Of a stretch of DNA of 64,000 bases, positions 54,101-62,340 are shown in pieces. The stretch is from Dyadobacter pollutisoli (GTDB lineage Bacteria; Bacteroidota; Bacteroidia; Cytophagales; Spirosomataceae), in contig NZ_CP112998.1 of the NCBI RefSeq assembly GCF_026625565.1, forward strand, positions 4,280,501-4,344,500, in the 5' to 3' direction. How positions within the stretch are numbered: position 1 is the stretch's first letter; each line of letters starts with the position of its first letter. A program made the position numbers and the translations under genes. A model generated the notes under the pieces. The model made no database searches, was not told the origin of the DNA, and saw only the letters and a program-made list of their open reading frames with translations.

Positions 54101-54631
54101 CTTAATCTGCGTCGGATCGCCACCGGGCTTTACTATGAATTCGTATTTGAGTTTGAACTGATTAAGATAAATGCGGAGATCAATCTTATCGTATAAATTT
54201 TCGTAAAGGATTTCCTCAAAACCTTTTACACCACCAGCCCATTTCGCCTCCTCTTTACCTAAAAAGTAGCTGAATTTCGTCTCAATTTCACGTTTCGACG
54301 TATGCGTGACATTTGCAATGGCGTTTTGGAACATTACTTCCACACCATGCGCGGCAATGAGATCATTCGCCATTACCGACTCTTTCGCCTCAGCAGAAAC
54401 CGAAGTTCCTTTCCCGTGGCGCGCCATTACTTTTGACGCATCATATAAAACGTAAACGAGGGATTGGTTTTTGAGAAAGAGAAATCCACCGGGGATTTCG
54501 GCGCGGTAGAGAATGTCTTTGTCCCACTGGCCATGGTTTTCGATAAAATACATTCCGCCCGCCAGTGATTTACCGGCTGCACAGAGAAAAATCAGGAACA
54601 ATACCGCAATGGACCGTAAAGTTTTCTGCAT
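51170..54631 (-). CDS. Large type IX (type B) secreted protein with SBBP repeats and PKD domains
   Basis: The 1153-residue protein has a signal peptide (about 1-24) and an N-terminal domain typical of gliding-motility-associated proteins (FIENHGQWDKDILYRAEIPGG). A long stretch of SBBP-type repeats follows (about 250-720, repeated units such as FPVTVGAFQTKFEG and MKFTPDGSQLIYATFLGG), forming a beta-propeller. PKD and Ig-like domains come next (about 750-1070, with KPGEYTVTLKAYN). The C-terminal CHU_C domain (NVITPNGDGKNDSF, then FNRWGKSVF) is the type B signal for PorP/SprF-dependent export. It likely acts at the cell surface in adhesion or gliding. Confidence 0.9.
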   Translation of the reverse strand: MQKTLRSIAVLFLIFLCAAGKSLAGGMYFIENHGQWDKDILYRAEIPGGFLFLKNQSLVYVLYDASKVMARHGKGTSVSAEAKESVMANDLIAAHGVEVMFQNAIANVTHTSKREIETKFSYFLGKEEAKWAGGVKGFEEILYENLYDKIDLRIYLNQFKLKYEFIVKPGGDPTQIKLKYNGAEKVSLNETGQVVIKTSVGQFKEAEPYSFQQVNSKTVDISSKFTLTADNTAQFALPKGYNNRETLVIDPELIFSTYSGSTADNWGHTATYDDEGNLYSGGTVFGTNFPVTVGAFQTKFEGLVDVSIMKFTPDGSQLIYATFLGGNNTDLPSSLIVSSKKELLILGTTSSKNFPTRTTGFQTVFGGGTRVIPISGLDLPNGSDLFISKLSADGKQLTASTFVGGNGNDGVSNTDEVIIKNYGDSFRGEIGVDKDDNVLVVSSTNSANFPLKNAVQAKLLGAQDGVIMKLSAGLNSLLWSTYVGGEKWDAAYSLKLSSTGEIYITGISQSSTLPTSASAYQASLKGSEDAFVARYANDKLVGMTYLGTDKQEGAYLLDLDQASNVYVYGLTNGAYPVTEDTYQNAKSGQFIHALDAALTKTIFSTVIGSGRGTSDISPTAFLVSECGNIYIAGWGGNVNTGTGNNVASSTFNLVVTDDAIQPTTNGNNFYIAILEQNAKSLLYATFFGSSSRNGNIQGDHVDGGTSRFDKNGTIYHATCACGGSHFPVTPQAWSKTNNSENCNNAAFKIDIDRLKADFDVYSGSNKNVLRGCAPLSLSFVNTSEGGIDYIWEVSGSTISREEDQAEYIFTKPGEYTVTLKAYNRLSCKRIDVAQKKIIVETLNAKITGDTTVCENTLVKLSASGGTIYKWTPVTGLDNATSATPNVKVKETTEYSVEISNASGCKVTEKVKVAVEKKTDFVDMPDTEVCQGATVVLTVSGEAPQYRWLPTTGLAETIGKSVTVKPTQTTTYTVEGLYTDGCRPLREITVKVDNSYAPDFEMVQSGGACNEPFGYSMKNKTVNGTRYEWDLGTGNPVTDPDVKEYSYKVPGNYTITLTAYNAAGCSLSASKILTVSPAFTLTNVITPNGDGKNDSFIVPVSPSSLEIFNRWGKSVFKSADYKNDWGKGITNGTYFYVVDTPQGNHCKGWVEVLE

Positions 54632-54651
54632 AGCCAGTACTTCTTGTGTTT

Positions 54652-55272
54652 CTATTTGAACGCAGAAACCGAAATGATATTTTCACAAAATTCATATTCC
54701 TGTTTTACATTAGAACCCAGTAAAACAAGCTGATTTTGAGTATAATCCGTAACACGTTCCAGGTACCAGTTGATCCCCTGAACATCCAGGTTCGTCGTGG
54801 GTTCGTCCAGAAAAATAATGGGGACATCGGACAAAAAAGCCAGCCCGAGCTTAACCCTTTGTTTCATGCCAGAAGAAAAATGACGGATCGTTTTGCCACT
54901 AGCGTGTGCCAACTGTACAAAATCCTCAAAATCACTGAATGACATGCCATTCTTGAACGGCTTGAATTTACTGTGAAATTCAATAAGCTCCCGCAATGTA
55001 AACTCCTCAATCAGTTCCAGGTAAGGTGCCGCGATCACAATGTGTTTGTACCAGCGATCCTCTTCAATTTCCTTTCCCGCATGATCCCGATATCGAATTG
55101 TACCTTCTGTAACCGGGATAATACCCGTCAATAATTGCAGTAAAGTTGATTTTCCGCTACCATTAGGCCCCACAAAAGTATATTGCTGCCCAGCCAAAAG
55201 CTCAAAACTGGCATTCCGGATAATCCATTCCCTGACAAACTTCTTTCCTATATTTTCAACTGTTATTCGCAC
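54652..55272 (-). CDS. ABC transporter ATP-binding protein
   Basis: The 206-residue single-domain ATPase has Walker A GPNGSGKST (about residues 35-43), signature FSSGMKQR (about 132-139) and Walker B PIIFLDEP. The missing second glycine in the signature (SSGMK) is common in CcmA-like exporters. No permease gene lies next to it, so its partner is elsewhere. It sits between the beta-lactamase gene (43 bases upstream) and the type IX protein (20 bases downstream) on the same strand. A link to lipid or polysaccharide export is possible but unsupported. Confidence 0.8.
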   Translation of the reverse strand: MRITVENIGKKFVREWIIRNASFELLAGQQYTFVGPNGSGKSTLLQLLTGIIPVTEGTIRYRDHAGKEIEEDRWYKHIVIAAPYLELIEEFTLRELIEFHSKFKPFKNGMSFSDFEDFVQLAHASGKTIRHFSSGMKQRVKLGLAFLSDVPIIFLDEPTTNLDVQGINWYLERVTDYTQNQLVLLGSNVKQEYEFCENIISVSAFK

Positions 55273-55315
55273 CTGTCTTAAGCTTTGAATGAGGAAGCAC
55301 CTGTAAATAAATACA

Positions 55316-56227
55316 TTACTTCGTTGAATAATGATCCGCCACTGCTTTGGCTGTTTTCGCGATCACGAGCTCCGCTTCTTCACTTTTAGCATGCGTGTCT
55401 GAAATGTACACTACGATTGCAATGTTCTTCCCATTTGGTAATTTCATAATCCCCACATCATTCAGGCCGCCCATCATCCCGTGCTCGTTCGCGCCGGATG
55501 TGCCGGTTTTGTGTGCTACGGTGATATTTGTCGGCAATTCTCCTTTAATGCGTTTTAAGCCCGTCGGTCCGTCGATGAGAATTTTCCAAAGAAAATCGGT
55601 GCTCGTTTTTGATAGCTTTTTGCCCTGATAAAAGATATCCAGCAACTGAAGCATTGCGCCCGGCTCGCACCAATTTTTATACTGGGGCTCCCAGCCTGAA
55701 TGCATTTCTTCTTCATTGGCGACGATCGCGATGTTTTTCACACCCGATCCGTGCACGTAATCATTGACCGCCTTCGTACCACCCGCCAGTCTGAACAAAA
55801 TGTCACATGCAATGTTATCGCTCGTTGAGACGGAATATGCCAGCAGCTCGCCGACGGTTACGTCTACTTCGCCGTCCGGATATTTATCTCGCATTGGACT
55901 ATGTGTCTTTGCGAAATAATCCTTTTTGGTAATGTGTACTTTTTGATCAAGACTTAGCTTCTTTTTATCAACCAGGTCCAGAACAGCCATCGCGAGCGGA
56001 AATTTGAAAACGCTCTGCATCGGAAATTTGTGTTTTTCATTCAGGATCAGTGTTTCGCGACTTTTGAGATCCATTACTGCCACTCCTACCTTTCCGTCGA
56101 TTCCTTTCGAAATGGTTTCGAGTTTTGTTTTGAGCGCTGCATTTTGTGCAAATACAGAAGTGCTGAACAGAATTGAAAATAACAGGCTGCTAACTGATAA
56201 GGCTTTCACTGGCACGCGTTGGTTCAT
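55316..56227 (-). CDS. Class A beta-lactamase, PER-like A2 subgroup
   Basis: The protein is 303 residues from ATG 56227 (MNQRVPVKALSVSS), with a signal peptide ending SVFAQ. The frame extends 57 bases into the upstream gene but is basic and unlikely. Active-site motifs are Ser72-x-x-Lys75 (SVFK), Ser136-Asp137-Asn138 and Lys240-Thr-Gly. The omega loop has NEEEMH, giving Glu172 in the Glu166 position and His176 where most class A enzymes have Asn170. That replacement is known from PER enzymes. Predicted activity is cephalosporin hydrolysis. It may be a resident chromosomal gene, since no mobile element lies near. Confidence 0.85.
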   Translation of the reverse strand: MNQRVPVKALSVSSLLFSILFSTSVFAQNAALKTKLETISKGIDGKVGVAVMDLKSRETLILNEKHKFPMQSVFKFPLAMAVLDLVDKKKLSLDQKVHITKKDYFAKTHSPMRDKYPDGEVDVTVGELLAYSVSTSDNIACDILFRLAGGTKAVNDYVHGSGVKNIAIVANEEEMHSGWEPQYKNWCEPGAMLQLLDIFYQGKKLSKTSTDFLWKILIDGPTGLKRIKGELPTNITVAHKTGTSGANEHGMMGGLNDVGIMKLPNGKNIAIVVYISDTHAKSEEAELVIAKTAKAVADHYSTK

Positions 56228-56249
56228 TAATTTTTTCGGCTGAAATGGT

Positions 56250-57455
56250 TTATTCTTTACTGTTTTTCTTCTCCTTTTCTTCAATAGTAAGCCTCACGAG
56301 TTCAATACGGGTATCCTGCATCGACACTACCTGGAATGAAAACGGAGGGATACTGACCGTCTCATTGACGTCCGGCAAGTCGCCGTAGTAATGGATCAGC
56401 ATACCGGCCAATGTATCGTAATCACCTTCCGGAAGCTCCCAGCCATACTTTTCGTTCAGGTAGTCGAGCTCATGACGGGCGCTGAGTATATAACTGTGAT
56501 CATCCAGCTGCCTTTCCGTCCAGTCTTCGGTGGAGTCATATTCATCCTGAATTTCACCAAATATCTGCTCCACCACGTCCTCCACACTGACGAGACCCGA
56601 GGTACCGCCAAATTCATCAACGACGAGAGCCAGACTTCTTTTTTCTTCCAAAAAGCGTAACATCAAATCATTTGCGGGCATTGCTTCAGGTACGATCAGA
56701 ATAGGCGTAATGATGTTGCTGATCTCTTTCGGTTTTTTAAAAAGCGACAATGCATGGCAATAACCCAGTACTTCATCTACAGACTCTTTATGAACAATGA
56801 TCTTGGAATGTCCCGAGGTCAGGAATGCGGTCCGCAGGTCTTCAATACTTGCATTCACATTCACCGCCGAAATTTCGGTCCTCGGTATCATACAATCACG
56901 GATACGCAAGTCTTTAAAATCCAGTGCATTGATAAACATTCTTTCTTCAATGCTGTGATCATCAAAATCCGGATCGTCGGCTGAAACAGCGTCGTCACGG
57001 AGCGAGGGAGACAATATATTTTCTTTTACAAATGGTTCAACGAGCCAGTACAGGGGTGTTATAAACCATTCGGCAAACCTTACAGGAAATGTTTTCAGGT
57101 CCAGAATCTCAGGGAAATTCCGTCCGATTTTGACCCAGCTACTGTAAGAAATCATCCAGGTTACCGCCAGGCCAATGAACATCAGCGCAACCAGCAAGCC
57201 TTCCTGAATGCCCGATTGGGCAGATAACATGCCGTAAATCGTCGCCACGCCCATAAAACAACCCAATGCAACCGCCAGCAAACGGATCATCCGGAGTACC
57301 CTGCGCCAGTAGAGTGTCTGCACAACCTGATCCGATTTTTCGTGCCGGAGCGAATATCTGTCAATGGAAACATCCAGCAGCACCGATCGGACTGCACCAT
57401 AATATCCGGCCAGTACAAAAAACACGATGGTAGTTCCCAGTAGGAGCATGTTCAT
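56250..57455 (-). CDS. CBS-domain transporter of the CNNM/CorC-HlyC family
   Basis: The 401-residue protein has an N-terminal membrane region (four to five helices, about 1-120), then two CBS domains (about 195-310, with MIPRTEISAVNVN and LVVDEFGGTSGLVSVEDVVEQIFGEI), and a C-terminal CorC/HlyC-type domain (about 335-395). Relatives affect magnesium or cobalt efflux, and the hemolysin label is historical. The membrane domain is shorter than canonical DUF21, a variant seen in Bacteroidota. It overlaps the small membrane protein gene upstream by 4 bases and precedes the beta-lactamase gene by 22 bases. Confidence 0.85.
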   Translation of the reverse strand: MNMLLLGTTIVFFVLAGYYGAVRSVLLDVSIDRYSLRHEKSDQVVQTLYWRRVLRMIRLLAVALGCFMGVATIYGMLSAQSGIQEGLLVALMFIGLAVTWMISYSSWVKIGRNFPEILDLKTFPVRFAEWFITPLYWLVEPFVKENILSPSLRDDAVSADDPDFDDHSIEERMFINALDFKDLRIRDCMIPRTEISAVNVNASIEDLRTAFLTSGHSKIIVHKESVDEVLGYCHALSLFKKPKEISNIITPILIVPEAMPANDLMLRFLEEKRSLALVVDEFGGTSGLVSVEDVVEQIFGEIQDEYDSTEDWTERQLDDHSYILSARHELDYLNEKYGWELPEGDYDTLAGMLIHYYGDLPDVNETVSIPPFSFQVVSMQDTRIELVRLTIEEKEKKNSKE

Positions 57456-57697
57456 TTTTTCGCGGCTTTACGGGCTTTTGTTTGATGTATTTTCAGTGTC
57501 CCCTCCTCCTTCGTTTTGGCCTCGTTAGCTGCTTTTAATCTGTTGAGCTGGAAGACAAGCAGGCAGGAAATACTCAATAGTAATAACCAGTAACTTTCAA
57601 AAAGCCCGGCACGCCTGAATTCCAGCACCCATACTGCAAAAAAACCAAAGGCAAGCGCCAGTTGAATGGTCCTGGAAAGTTTGGAATTTTTAATCAT
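57452..57697 (-). CDS. Small hypothetical membrane protein
   Basis: The protein is 81 residues from ATG 57697 (MIKNSKLSRTIQLALAFG). The frame opens 63 bases further upstream, but a -7 box at 57701-57708 lies inside that extension, so the shorter start is preferred. It has two predicted membrane helices (about 10-28 and 37-52) and a basic C-terminal tail (KIHQTKARKAAKK). No family is recognised. It overlaps the CNNM/CorC gene by 4 bases, so the two proteins may act together. Confidence 0.6.
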   Translation of the reverse strand: MIKNSKLSRTIQLALAFGFFAVWVLEFRRAGLFESYWLLLLSISCLLVFQLNRLKAANEAKTKEEGTLKIHQTKARKAAKK

Positions 57698-57700
57698 TTT

Positions 57701-57708
57701 CAAAGATA
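57701..57708 (-). promoter_or_regulatory. -7 promoter box abutting a start codon
   Basis: On the minus strand this reads TATCTTTG, matching TAnnTTTG, and ends 3 bases before the ATG at 57697. The transcript would start at or very near the ATG, and the downstream run includes the CNNM and beta-lactamase genes. Confidence 0.5.
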
Positions 57709-57881
57709 CACAGATTGTGTTAAAACGATTATACAAGGATAAATCTTCGTCAATAAGCATAATATACCATACATATTTCCGCCTTTTTCTGTAAAATGGC
57801 TAACTTGCAGAGATTGCCACACAGTTCATTTTTTATATCTGAATTGTAAAATTAATTCTTGAAAAAATATTCTTTATTACT

Positions 57882-58961
57882 ATGAGCGAGACCACAAAAC
57901 GCTTTGCGCCCGGAGTTGTTACCGGTGACGGAGTTAGCGAAATTTTCCGCCATGCCAACGAAAATAACTATGCCCTCCCGGCGGTTAACGTGGTAGGAAC
58001 CAACTCAGTGAATGCAGTACTGGAAACTGCCAAAGCGGTGAACAGCCCCGTTATCATTCAGTTTTCGAATGGCGGTGCTATATTTTATGCAGGAAAGAGC
58101 CTATCCAATGCGAACCAGCAGGCAGCTATCGCTGGCGGTATCTCAGGTGCGATGCACGTACACCAGATGGCAGCACTTTACGGAATTCCCGTAATCCTGC
58201 ACACTGACCACTGCGCTAAGAAATTGCTTCCATGGATCGACGGTCTTCTGGATGCAGGTGAGCGTTATTTTGATCAGTATGGCAAGCCATTGTACAGCTC
58301 TCACATGCTGGATTTGTCAGAAGAACCAATTGAAGAAAATATCGAAATTTCTGCCAAATACTTCGAAAGAATGGCAAAAATCGGCATGACGCTTGAAATT
58401 GAACTGGGTGTAACAGGCGGAGAAGAAGACGGCGTTGATAACAGCGACGTGGATAGCTCGAAACTATATACTCAGCCAGAGGAAGTCGCTTATGCTTACG
58501 AAGAGTTGTTGAAAATCTCTCCAAACTTCACGATTGCAGCAGCTTTCGGAAACGTTCATGGTGTTTACAAGCCAGGTAACGTGAAATTAGAGCCGAAAAT
58601 CCTTCGCAACTCACAGAACTTCATCCAGGAAAAATTCGATACTGCTGAGCTACCGGTTAACTTCGTATTCCACGGAGGATCAGGTTCGTCACGCGAAGAA
58701 ATCCGCGAGGCTATCGAGTACGGAGCGATCAAAATGAACATTGATACTGATATGCAATGGTCAACCTGGGAAGGTATTTTGAAATATTACAAAGAAAAAG
58801 AAGGATATCTGCAATCACAATTGGGTAACCCTGAAGGTGCAGATTCTCCAAACAAAAAATATTACGATCCACGTGTATGGTTGCGTAAAGGAGAAGAAAG
58901 CATGATCCAACGTTTGAAACTGGCATTCGAAGATTTGAACTGCATTAACCAGCTCGGATAA
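57882..58961 (+). CDS. fbaA: Class II fructose-bisphosphate aldolase
   Basis: The 359-residue enzyme cleaves fructose-1,6-bisphosphate to two triose phosphates, using zinc. The zinc-ligand segments VILHTDHCAKKLLPW (about residues 105-119) and AAFGNVHGVYKPG (about 223-235) are present, as is VFHGGSGSS (about 265-273) for phosphate and substrate binding. The length is that of the long class IIA form of E. coli type. It stands alone and ends at a strong terminator. Confidence 0.95.
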   Translation: MSETTKRFAPGVVTGDGVSEIFRHANENNYALPAVNVVGTNSVNAVLETAKAVNSPVIIQFSNGGAIFYAGKSLSNANQQAAIAGGISGAMHVHQMAALYGIPVILHTDHCAKKLLPWIDGLLDAGERYFDQYGKPLYSSHMLDLSEEPIEENIEISAKYFERMAKIGMTLEIELGVTGGEEDGVDNSDVDSSKLYTQPEEVAYAYEELLKISPNFTIAAAFGNVHGVYKPGNVKLEPKILRNSQNFIQEKFDTAELPVNFVFHGGSGSSREEIREAIEYGAIKMNIDTDMQWSTWEGILKYYKEKEGYLQSQLGNPEGADSPNKKYYDPRVWLRKGEESMIQRLKLAFEDLNCINQLG

Positions 58962-58990
58962 TTTTTTGAATGTTAATAATATAGTAAAAA

Positions 58991-59017
58991 GCAGCTCCGA
59001 AAGAGCTGCTTTTTTTT
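58991..59017 (+). terminator. Intrinsic terminator after fbaA
   Basis: GCAGCTC pairs with GAGCTGC around a CGAAA loop and is followed by eight T residues. The region from 59018 to 59310 before asnB shows no other gene or clear promoter. Confidence 0.9.
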
Positions 59018-59310
59018 GTGTATTGACCGTCCCGCTTCTCTGGATTATTTTACCTTTTAATAAATAATGTCACCTGGTGGCACAATGAACTCACCTTTCC
59101 TGCTAAGTATCCCATTTCTGTCTAATAACTTGCAACGAAAATACCAAAAACAGTGTCTCCCGACTGATACCGTTTGCAGATAGCCAAATTCAATCAAAGC
59201 AATATTTGAAATGGAAAGGTTATACTAATTTCAGTCCCATTGATCGATCATCCCGAAAGGGAAACTCCCTCTTAAAAGTGTTATTAACAATTTAATATTA
59301 ATCGGTCAAT

Positions 59311-61221
59311 ATGTGTGGGATCGCAGGATTTATAGATTACAACCAGGGTTCATCAAAAGAAATTTTAATTAGTATTACCAACGAACTACGCCACAGAGGG
59401 CCAGATGCGTCCGGACACCAAATATTTGATCCAGCAGGTGCCCAAATAGGAATTGGGCACCAGCGGCTTTCCGTCATCGATCTGTCAGATGCCGGAAAGC
59501 AGCCTATGCAGTTTGGTGACCTATGGATTACATTCAATGGGGAGTTCTATAACTATCTGGAGATCAAAAAAGAGCTTATTGCTGACGGACATCATTTTAT
59601 CGGCAATTCCGACACGGAGGTAATATTACATGCCTTCTCAAAATGGGGAATTTCCTGCGTCGACAAATTCGTTGGCATGTTTGCTTTTGTAATCTACGAT
59701 ACCAAAACCGGGGTAATATATTGTGTAAGGGACAGGGCTGGAATTAAGCCATTCTACTATTATTGGCATGACGGCCTTTTCTTATTTGCCTCGGAATTAA
59801 AGGCATTTCACAAACACCCGGATTTTAAAAAGGAGATCAATTTTAATTCCGTGGCTGCGTTTATGCAATATGGTAACGTACCTACGCCGCACTGCATCTT
59901 CAATTATACCTATAAGTTACGCCCCGGGCATTTTCTAAAATTCAATGTCAGCGATAGAATGTTCGACATGCATAAATACTGGGATGTTTACGACACTTAT
60001 AACAAACCCAAGCTGGACATTTCATTTGAAGAAGCTAAGACCGAGACACAGAAAATACTAAAATCAGCATTTGAATACCGAATGGTTTCGGACGTTCCGG
60101 TGGGAGTATTTTTGAGCGGTGGCTATGATAGCACATGCCTCACAGCTATTTTACAAAAAGATCGCACTGAAAAACTAAAAACGTTTACCATTGGCGTGCC
60201 GGATATTGGCTTGAATGAATCTGAATATGCTAAAAATATTGCCAATTATATCGGAACGGAACATCATGAATATAACTGTACCCGAAAAGAAGTCCTTGAA
60301 TTAATTTCCGAGTTGCCGTATCACTATGACGAACCATTTGGTGATCAAAGTGCTATTCCGACGATGCTTTTATGCAAAATGACTGCTGATGAAGTTACCG
60401 TGGCTTTAAGTGCAGATGCGGGCGACGAAGTATTTGCAGGTTATAGCAGGTACGGCTATATCATGAAGCATGGTAAAACCCTTAATCGAATTCCGGATTT
60501 TGTAAGAAAACAGATTTCAGGAATGATGGGCGTCATCGCGGCAGATCACATACCTGTGATGAGAAATCAATATAATTTTCATAACCGGTATGAGAAACTC
60601 AAATCATTGTTAAAGGATCCATCCGCGAAAAATATAATGTTAAGTCTCAACCAGCAATTTGATGAAAAAGAAATCAGAGCATTATTAAACAAAAACATTA
60701 ACATCAAATCGCTTGAAACAGCTTATTTAAACAATGATCTGTCCGAAGAATTCTATACTCCATTGGCTTATATGATGGCCATAGACTTTCAAACTTTTCT
60801 ATTGGATGACGTCCTGCAAAAGGTAGACAGGGCATCCATGGCGTACAGCCTGGAAAGTCGTGAGCCTTTTACCGACCACCGCATTATCGAATGGGCCTCC
60901 CAGTTACCCGATCACTATAAGTACAATAATGGTGTAAAAAAGTATATACTGAAAGAAATCGTTCACCAGCATATTCCCAAAAAATTGATGGATCGCCCGA
61001 AAATGGGTTTTCAAATACCCATTGAAAATTGGTTAAGTACCGATTTAAGAAAACAGGTTTGCTATTACTTAAGCGATAACAAAATAGTCGGTCAGGGTAT
61101 TTTCAACCCGAATGTTGTGCAGAAACTAAAAGAAAGTTTTTTTTCCGGTAAAAAGGAATACGCACTCAAGATATGGTACCTGCTGATGTTTCAGATGTGG
61201 TATGAGAAATGGATGGATTAG
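59311..61221 (+). CDS. asnB: Asparagine synthase, glutamine-hydrolysing
   Basis: The 636-residue protein has an N-terminal glutaminase domain with nucleophile Cys2 (MCGIAGF), RHRGPDASG near residue 28 and FNGEFYNY near residue 76. The C-terminal synthetase domain has the ATP-binding PP-loop SGGYDST (about 268-274). Long-form AsnB-like proteins of this type often sit in surface polysaccharide clusters, where some amidate sugars or peptides. Here it stands alone, so asparagine synthesis is the default assignment. Its last 56 bases overlap the end of the convergent hxlR gene. Confidence 0.85.
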   Translation: MCGIAGFIDYNQGSSKEILISITNELRHRGPDASGHQIFDPAGAQIGIGHQRLSVIDLSDAGKQPMQFGDLWITFNGEFYNYLEIKKELIADGHHFIGNSDTEVILHAFSKWGISCVDKFVGMFAFVIYDTKTGVIYCVRDRAGIKPFYYYWHDGLFLFASELKAFHKHPDFKKEINFNSVAAFMQYGNVPTPHCIFNYTYKLRPGHFLKFNVSDRMFDMHKYWDVYDTYNKPKLDISFEEAKTETQKILKSAFEYRMVSDVPVGVFLSGGYDSTCLTAILQKDRTEKLKTFTIGVPDIGLNESEYAKNIANYIGTEHHEYNCTRKEVLELISELPYHYDEPFGDQSAIPTMLLCKMTADEVTVALSADAGDEVFAGYSRYGYIMKHGKTLNRIPDFVRKQISGMMGVIAADHIPVMRNQYNFHNRYEKLKSLLKDPSAKNIMLSLNQQFDEKEIRALLNKNINIKSLETAYLNNDLSEEFYTPLAYMMAIDFQTFLLDDVLQKVDRASMAYSLESREPFTDHRIIEWASQLPDHYKYNNGVKKYILKEIVHQHIPKKLMDRPKMGFQIPIENWLSTDLRKQVCYYLSDNKIVGQGIFNPNVVQKLKESFFSGKKEYALKIWYLLMFQMWYEKWMD

Positions 61222-61573
61222 TCATAATCCTCTCCCGATGCGCTTGCCCCCAGTTCCTTAGTACTTCTATCACCACTTTCAGCGAGTGGCCGTATTCGGT
61301 CAGGTTGTATTCTACGACCACCGGGATAGAGTCGTAAACTCTGCGCTTGACCAGATCGTTGGATTCAAGATCCCTGAGCTCTTTGGAGAGCATTTTGTCG
61401 GTGATACCCGGTACTTCTTTGGCGATCTGTGAAAACCGTTTATTGCCAAACATCAATGATATAATGATCGGCAGCTTCCATTTGCCGCTTAATACTTCCA
61501 ACGCGTCCCTTACCGGCAAAATGCTCTTGGTGCACTCACCCAATGTGTGTTTCCTTTCTTCTGTCTTTTCCAT
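61166..61573 (-). CDS. HxlR family winged-helix regulator
   Basis: The 135-residue protein has the HxlR domain: CTKSILPVRDALEVLSGKWKLPIIISLMFG (in two parts, about 14-43), then FSQIAKEVPGITDKMLSKELRDLE as the recognition helix region and VEYNLTEYGHSL in the wing. The single Cys14 is at the position of the redox-sensing cysteine of HxlR relatives such as YodB. ATG 61573 is chosen because residues before it are not conserved. It is divergent from the nitroreductase gene, and both -7 boxes flank or overlap a dyad, consistent with autoregulation. Confidence 0.85.
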   Translation of the reverse strand: MEKTEERKHTLGECTKSILPVRDALEVLSGKWKLPIIISLMFGNKRFSQIAKEVPGITDKMLSKELRDLESNDLVKRRVYDSIPVVVEYNLTEYGHSLKVVIEVLRNWGQAHRERIMTNPSISHTTSETSAGTIS

Positions 61574-61606
61574 GGCTATCATTTTAAATGTCACTATCCT
61601 TTTGTA

Positions 61607-61628
61607 TACTACTTACAAATGTATAGTA
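61607..61628. promoter_or_regulatory. Dyad in the hxlR-nitroreductase promoter, candidate HxlR operator
   Basis: TACTA (61607-61611) and TAGTA (61624-61628) form an inverted repeat with 12 bases between them. HxlR-type regulators such as YodB bind TACT-N7-AGTA sites, so the half-site matches although the spacing differs. It overlaps the hxlR -7 box and the expected -33 region of the nitroreductase promoter. Confidence 0.4.
61616..61623 (-). promoter_or_regulatory. -7 promoter box for hxlR
   Basis: On the minus strand this reads TACATTTG, matching TAnnTTTG. It lies inside the dyad and about 43 bases upstream of the hxlR ATG. Confidence 0.5.
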
Positions 61629-61636
61629 AATTATCG

Positions 61637-61644
61637 TAACTTTG
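61637..61644 (+). promoter_or_regulatory. -7 promoter box for the nitroreductase-DsbA unit
   Basis: TAACTTTG matches TAnnTTTG and lies 37 bases before the ATG at 61682. Confidence 0.55.
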
Positions 61645-61681
61645 TGACCGTTTAGTAATTGAATACAAAAAAGAAGCGATC

Positions 61682-62314
61682 ATGAGTGAGCTGATAGAGA
61701 AATTAAACTGGCGCTACGCCGCCAAAAGAATGACCGGAGAAGTAGTACCTCAAGACAAATTGGATAACATCCTGGAAGCCATCAAACTAGCCCCTTCATC
61801 CGCGGGAATGCAGCCATACAATGTCCTGGTCATTGATAAAAAGGAGGTTAAAGAAAAAATCCATAAAATAGCCAACAACCAGCCTCAGATCCTGGAATCA
61901 TCTCATTTGCTGGTATTTGCGGCCTGGGAAAAAGTTACCGTTGAAAGTCTGGATAAGTATATGAATCTGATCGCGACAACACGTGGCGTAACTGTCGATT
62001 CGCTTTCGGCCTTCCATACCAGTATTTCGGGTGGAATTTTGAGCAGATCGGAAGAAGTGAATTTTCAATGGGCAGCCAGACAAGCTTATATCGGCCTTGG
62101 CCACGCATTGGTCGCAGCTGCGACTGAACAAATCGACGCCACGCCGATGGAAGGTTTCAATGCTGCTGCATTGGATGAGATTCTTGGTCTTAAAGAGAAA
62201 GGGTTAAAAAGCGTAGTGATTATGACATTAGGCTACCGTGACAATGAAAAAGATCCATACGTGAAGGCTAAGAAGGTCAGAAGGCCACATGAAGAATTTT
62301 TCATTAACGTGTAA
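61682..62314 (+). CDS. NAD(P)H-dependent nitroreductase/oxidoreductase, NfsB-like
   Basis: The 210-residue protein has the FMN-binding nitroreductase features LNWRYAAKRMTGE near residue 8, KLAPSSAGMQPYNVLVI near residue 37 and a late GLKSVVIMTLGYRD. It would reduce quinones or nitro compounds with NAD(P)H. It is divergent from an HxlR regulator with a candidate sensor Cys and is followed 26 bases later by a DsbA-like gene. That context suggests a response to quinones or other electrophiles, which is an inference. Confidence 0.85.
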   Translation: MSELIEKLNWRYAAKRMTGEVVPQDKLDNILEAIKLAPSSAGMQPYNVLVIDKKEVKEKIHKIANNQPQILESSHLLVFAAWEKVTVESLDKYMNLIATTRGVTVDSLSAFHTSISGGILSRSEEVNFQWAARQAYIGLGHALVAAATEQIDATPMEGFNAAALDEILGLKEKGLKSVVIMTLGYRDNEKDPYVKAKKVRRPHEEFFINV

Positions 62315-62340
62315 TGTTAATCTAAAAAACCGATTTGGAC

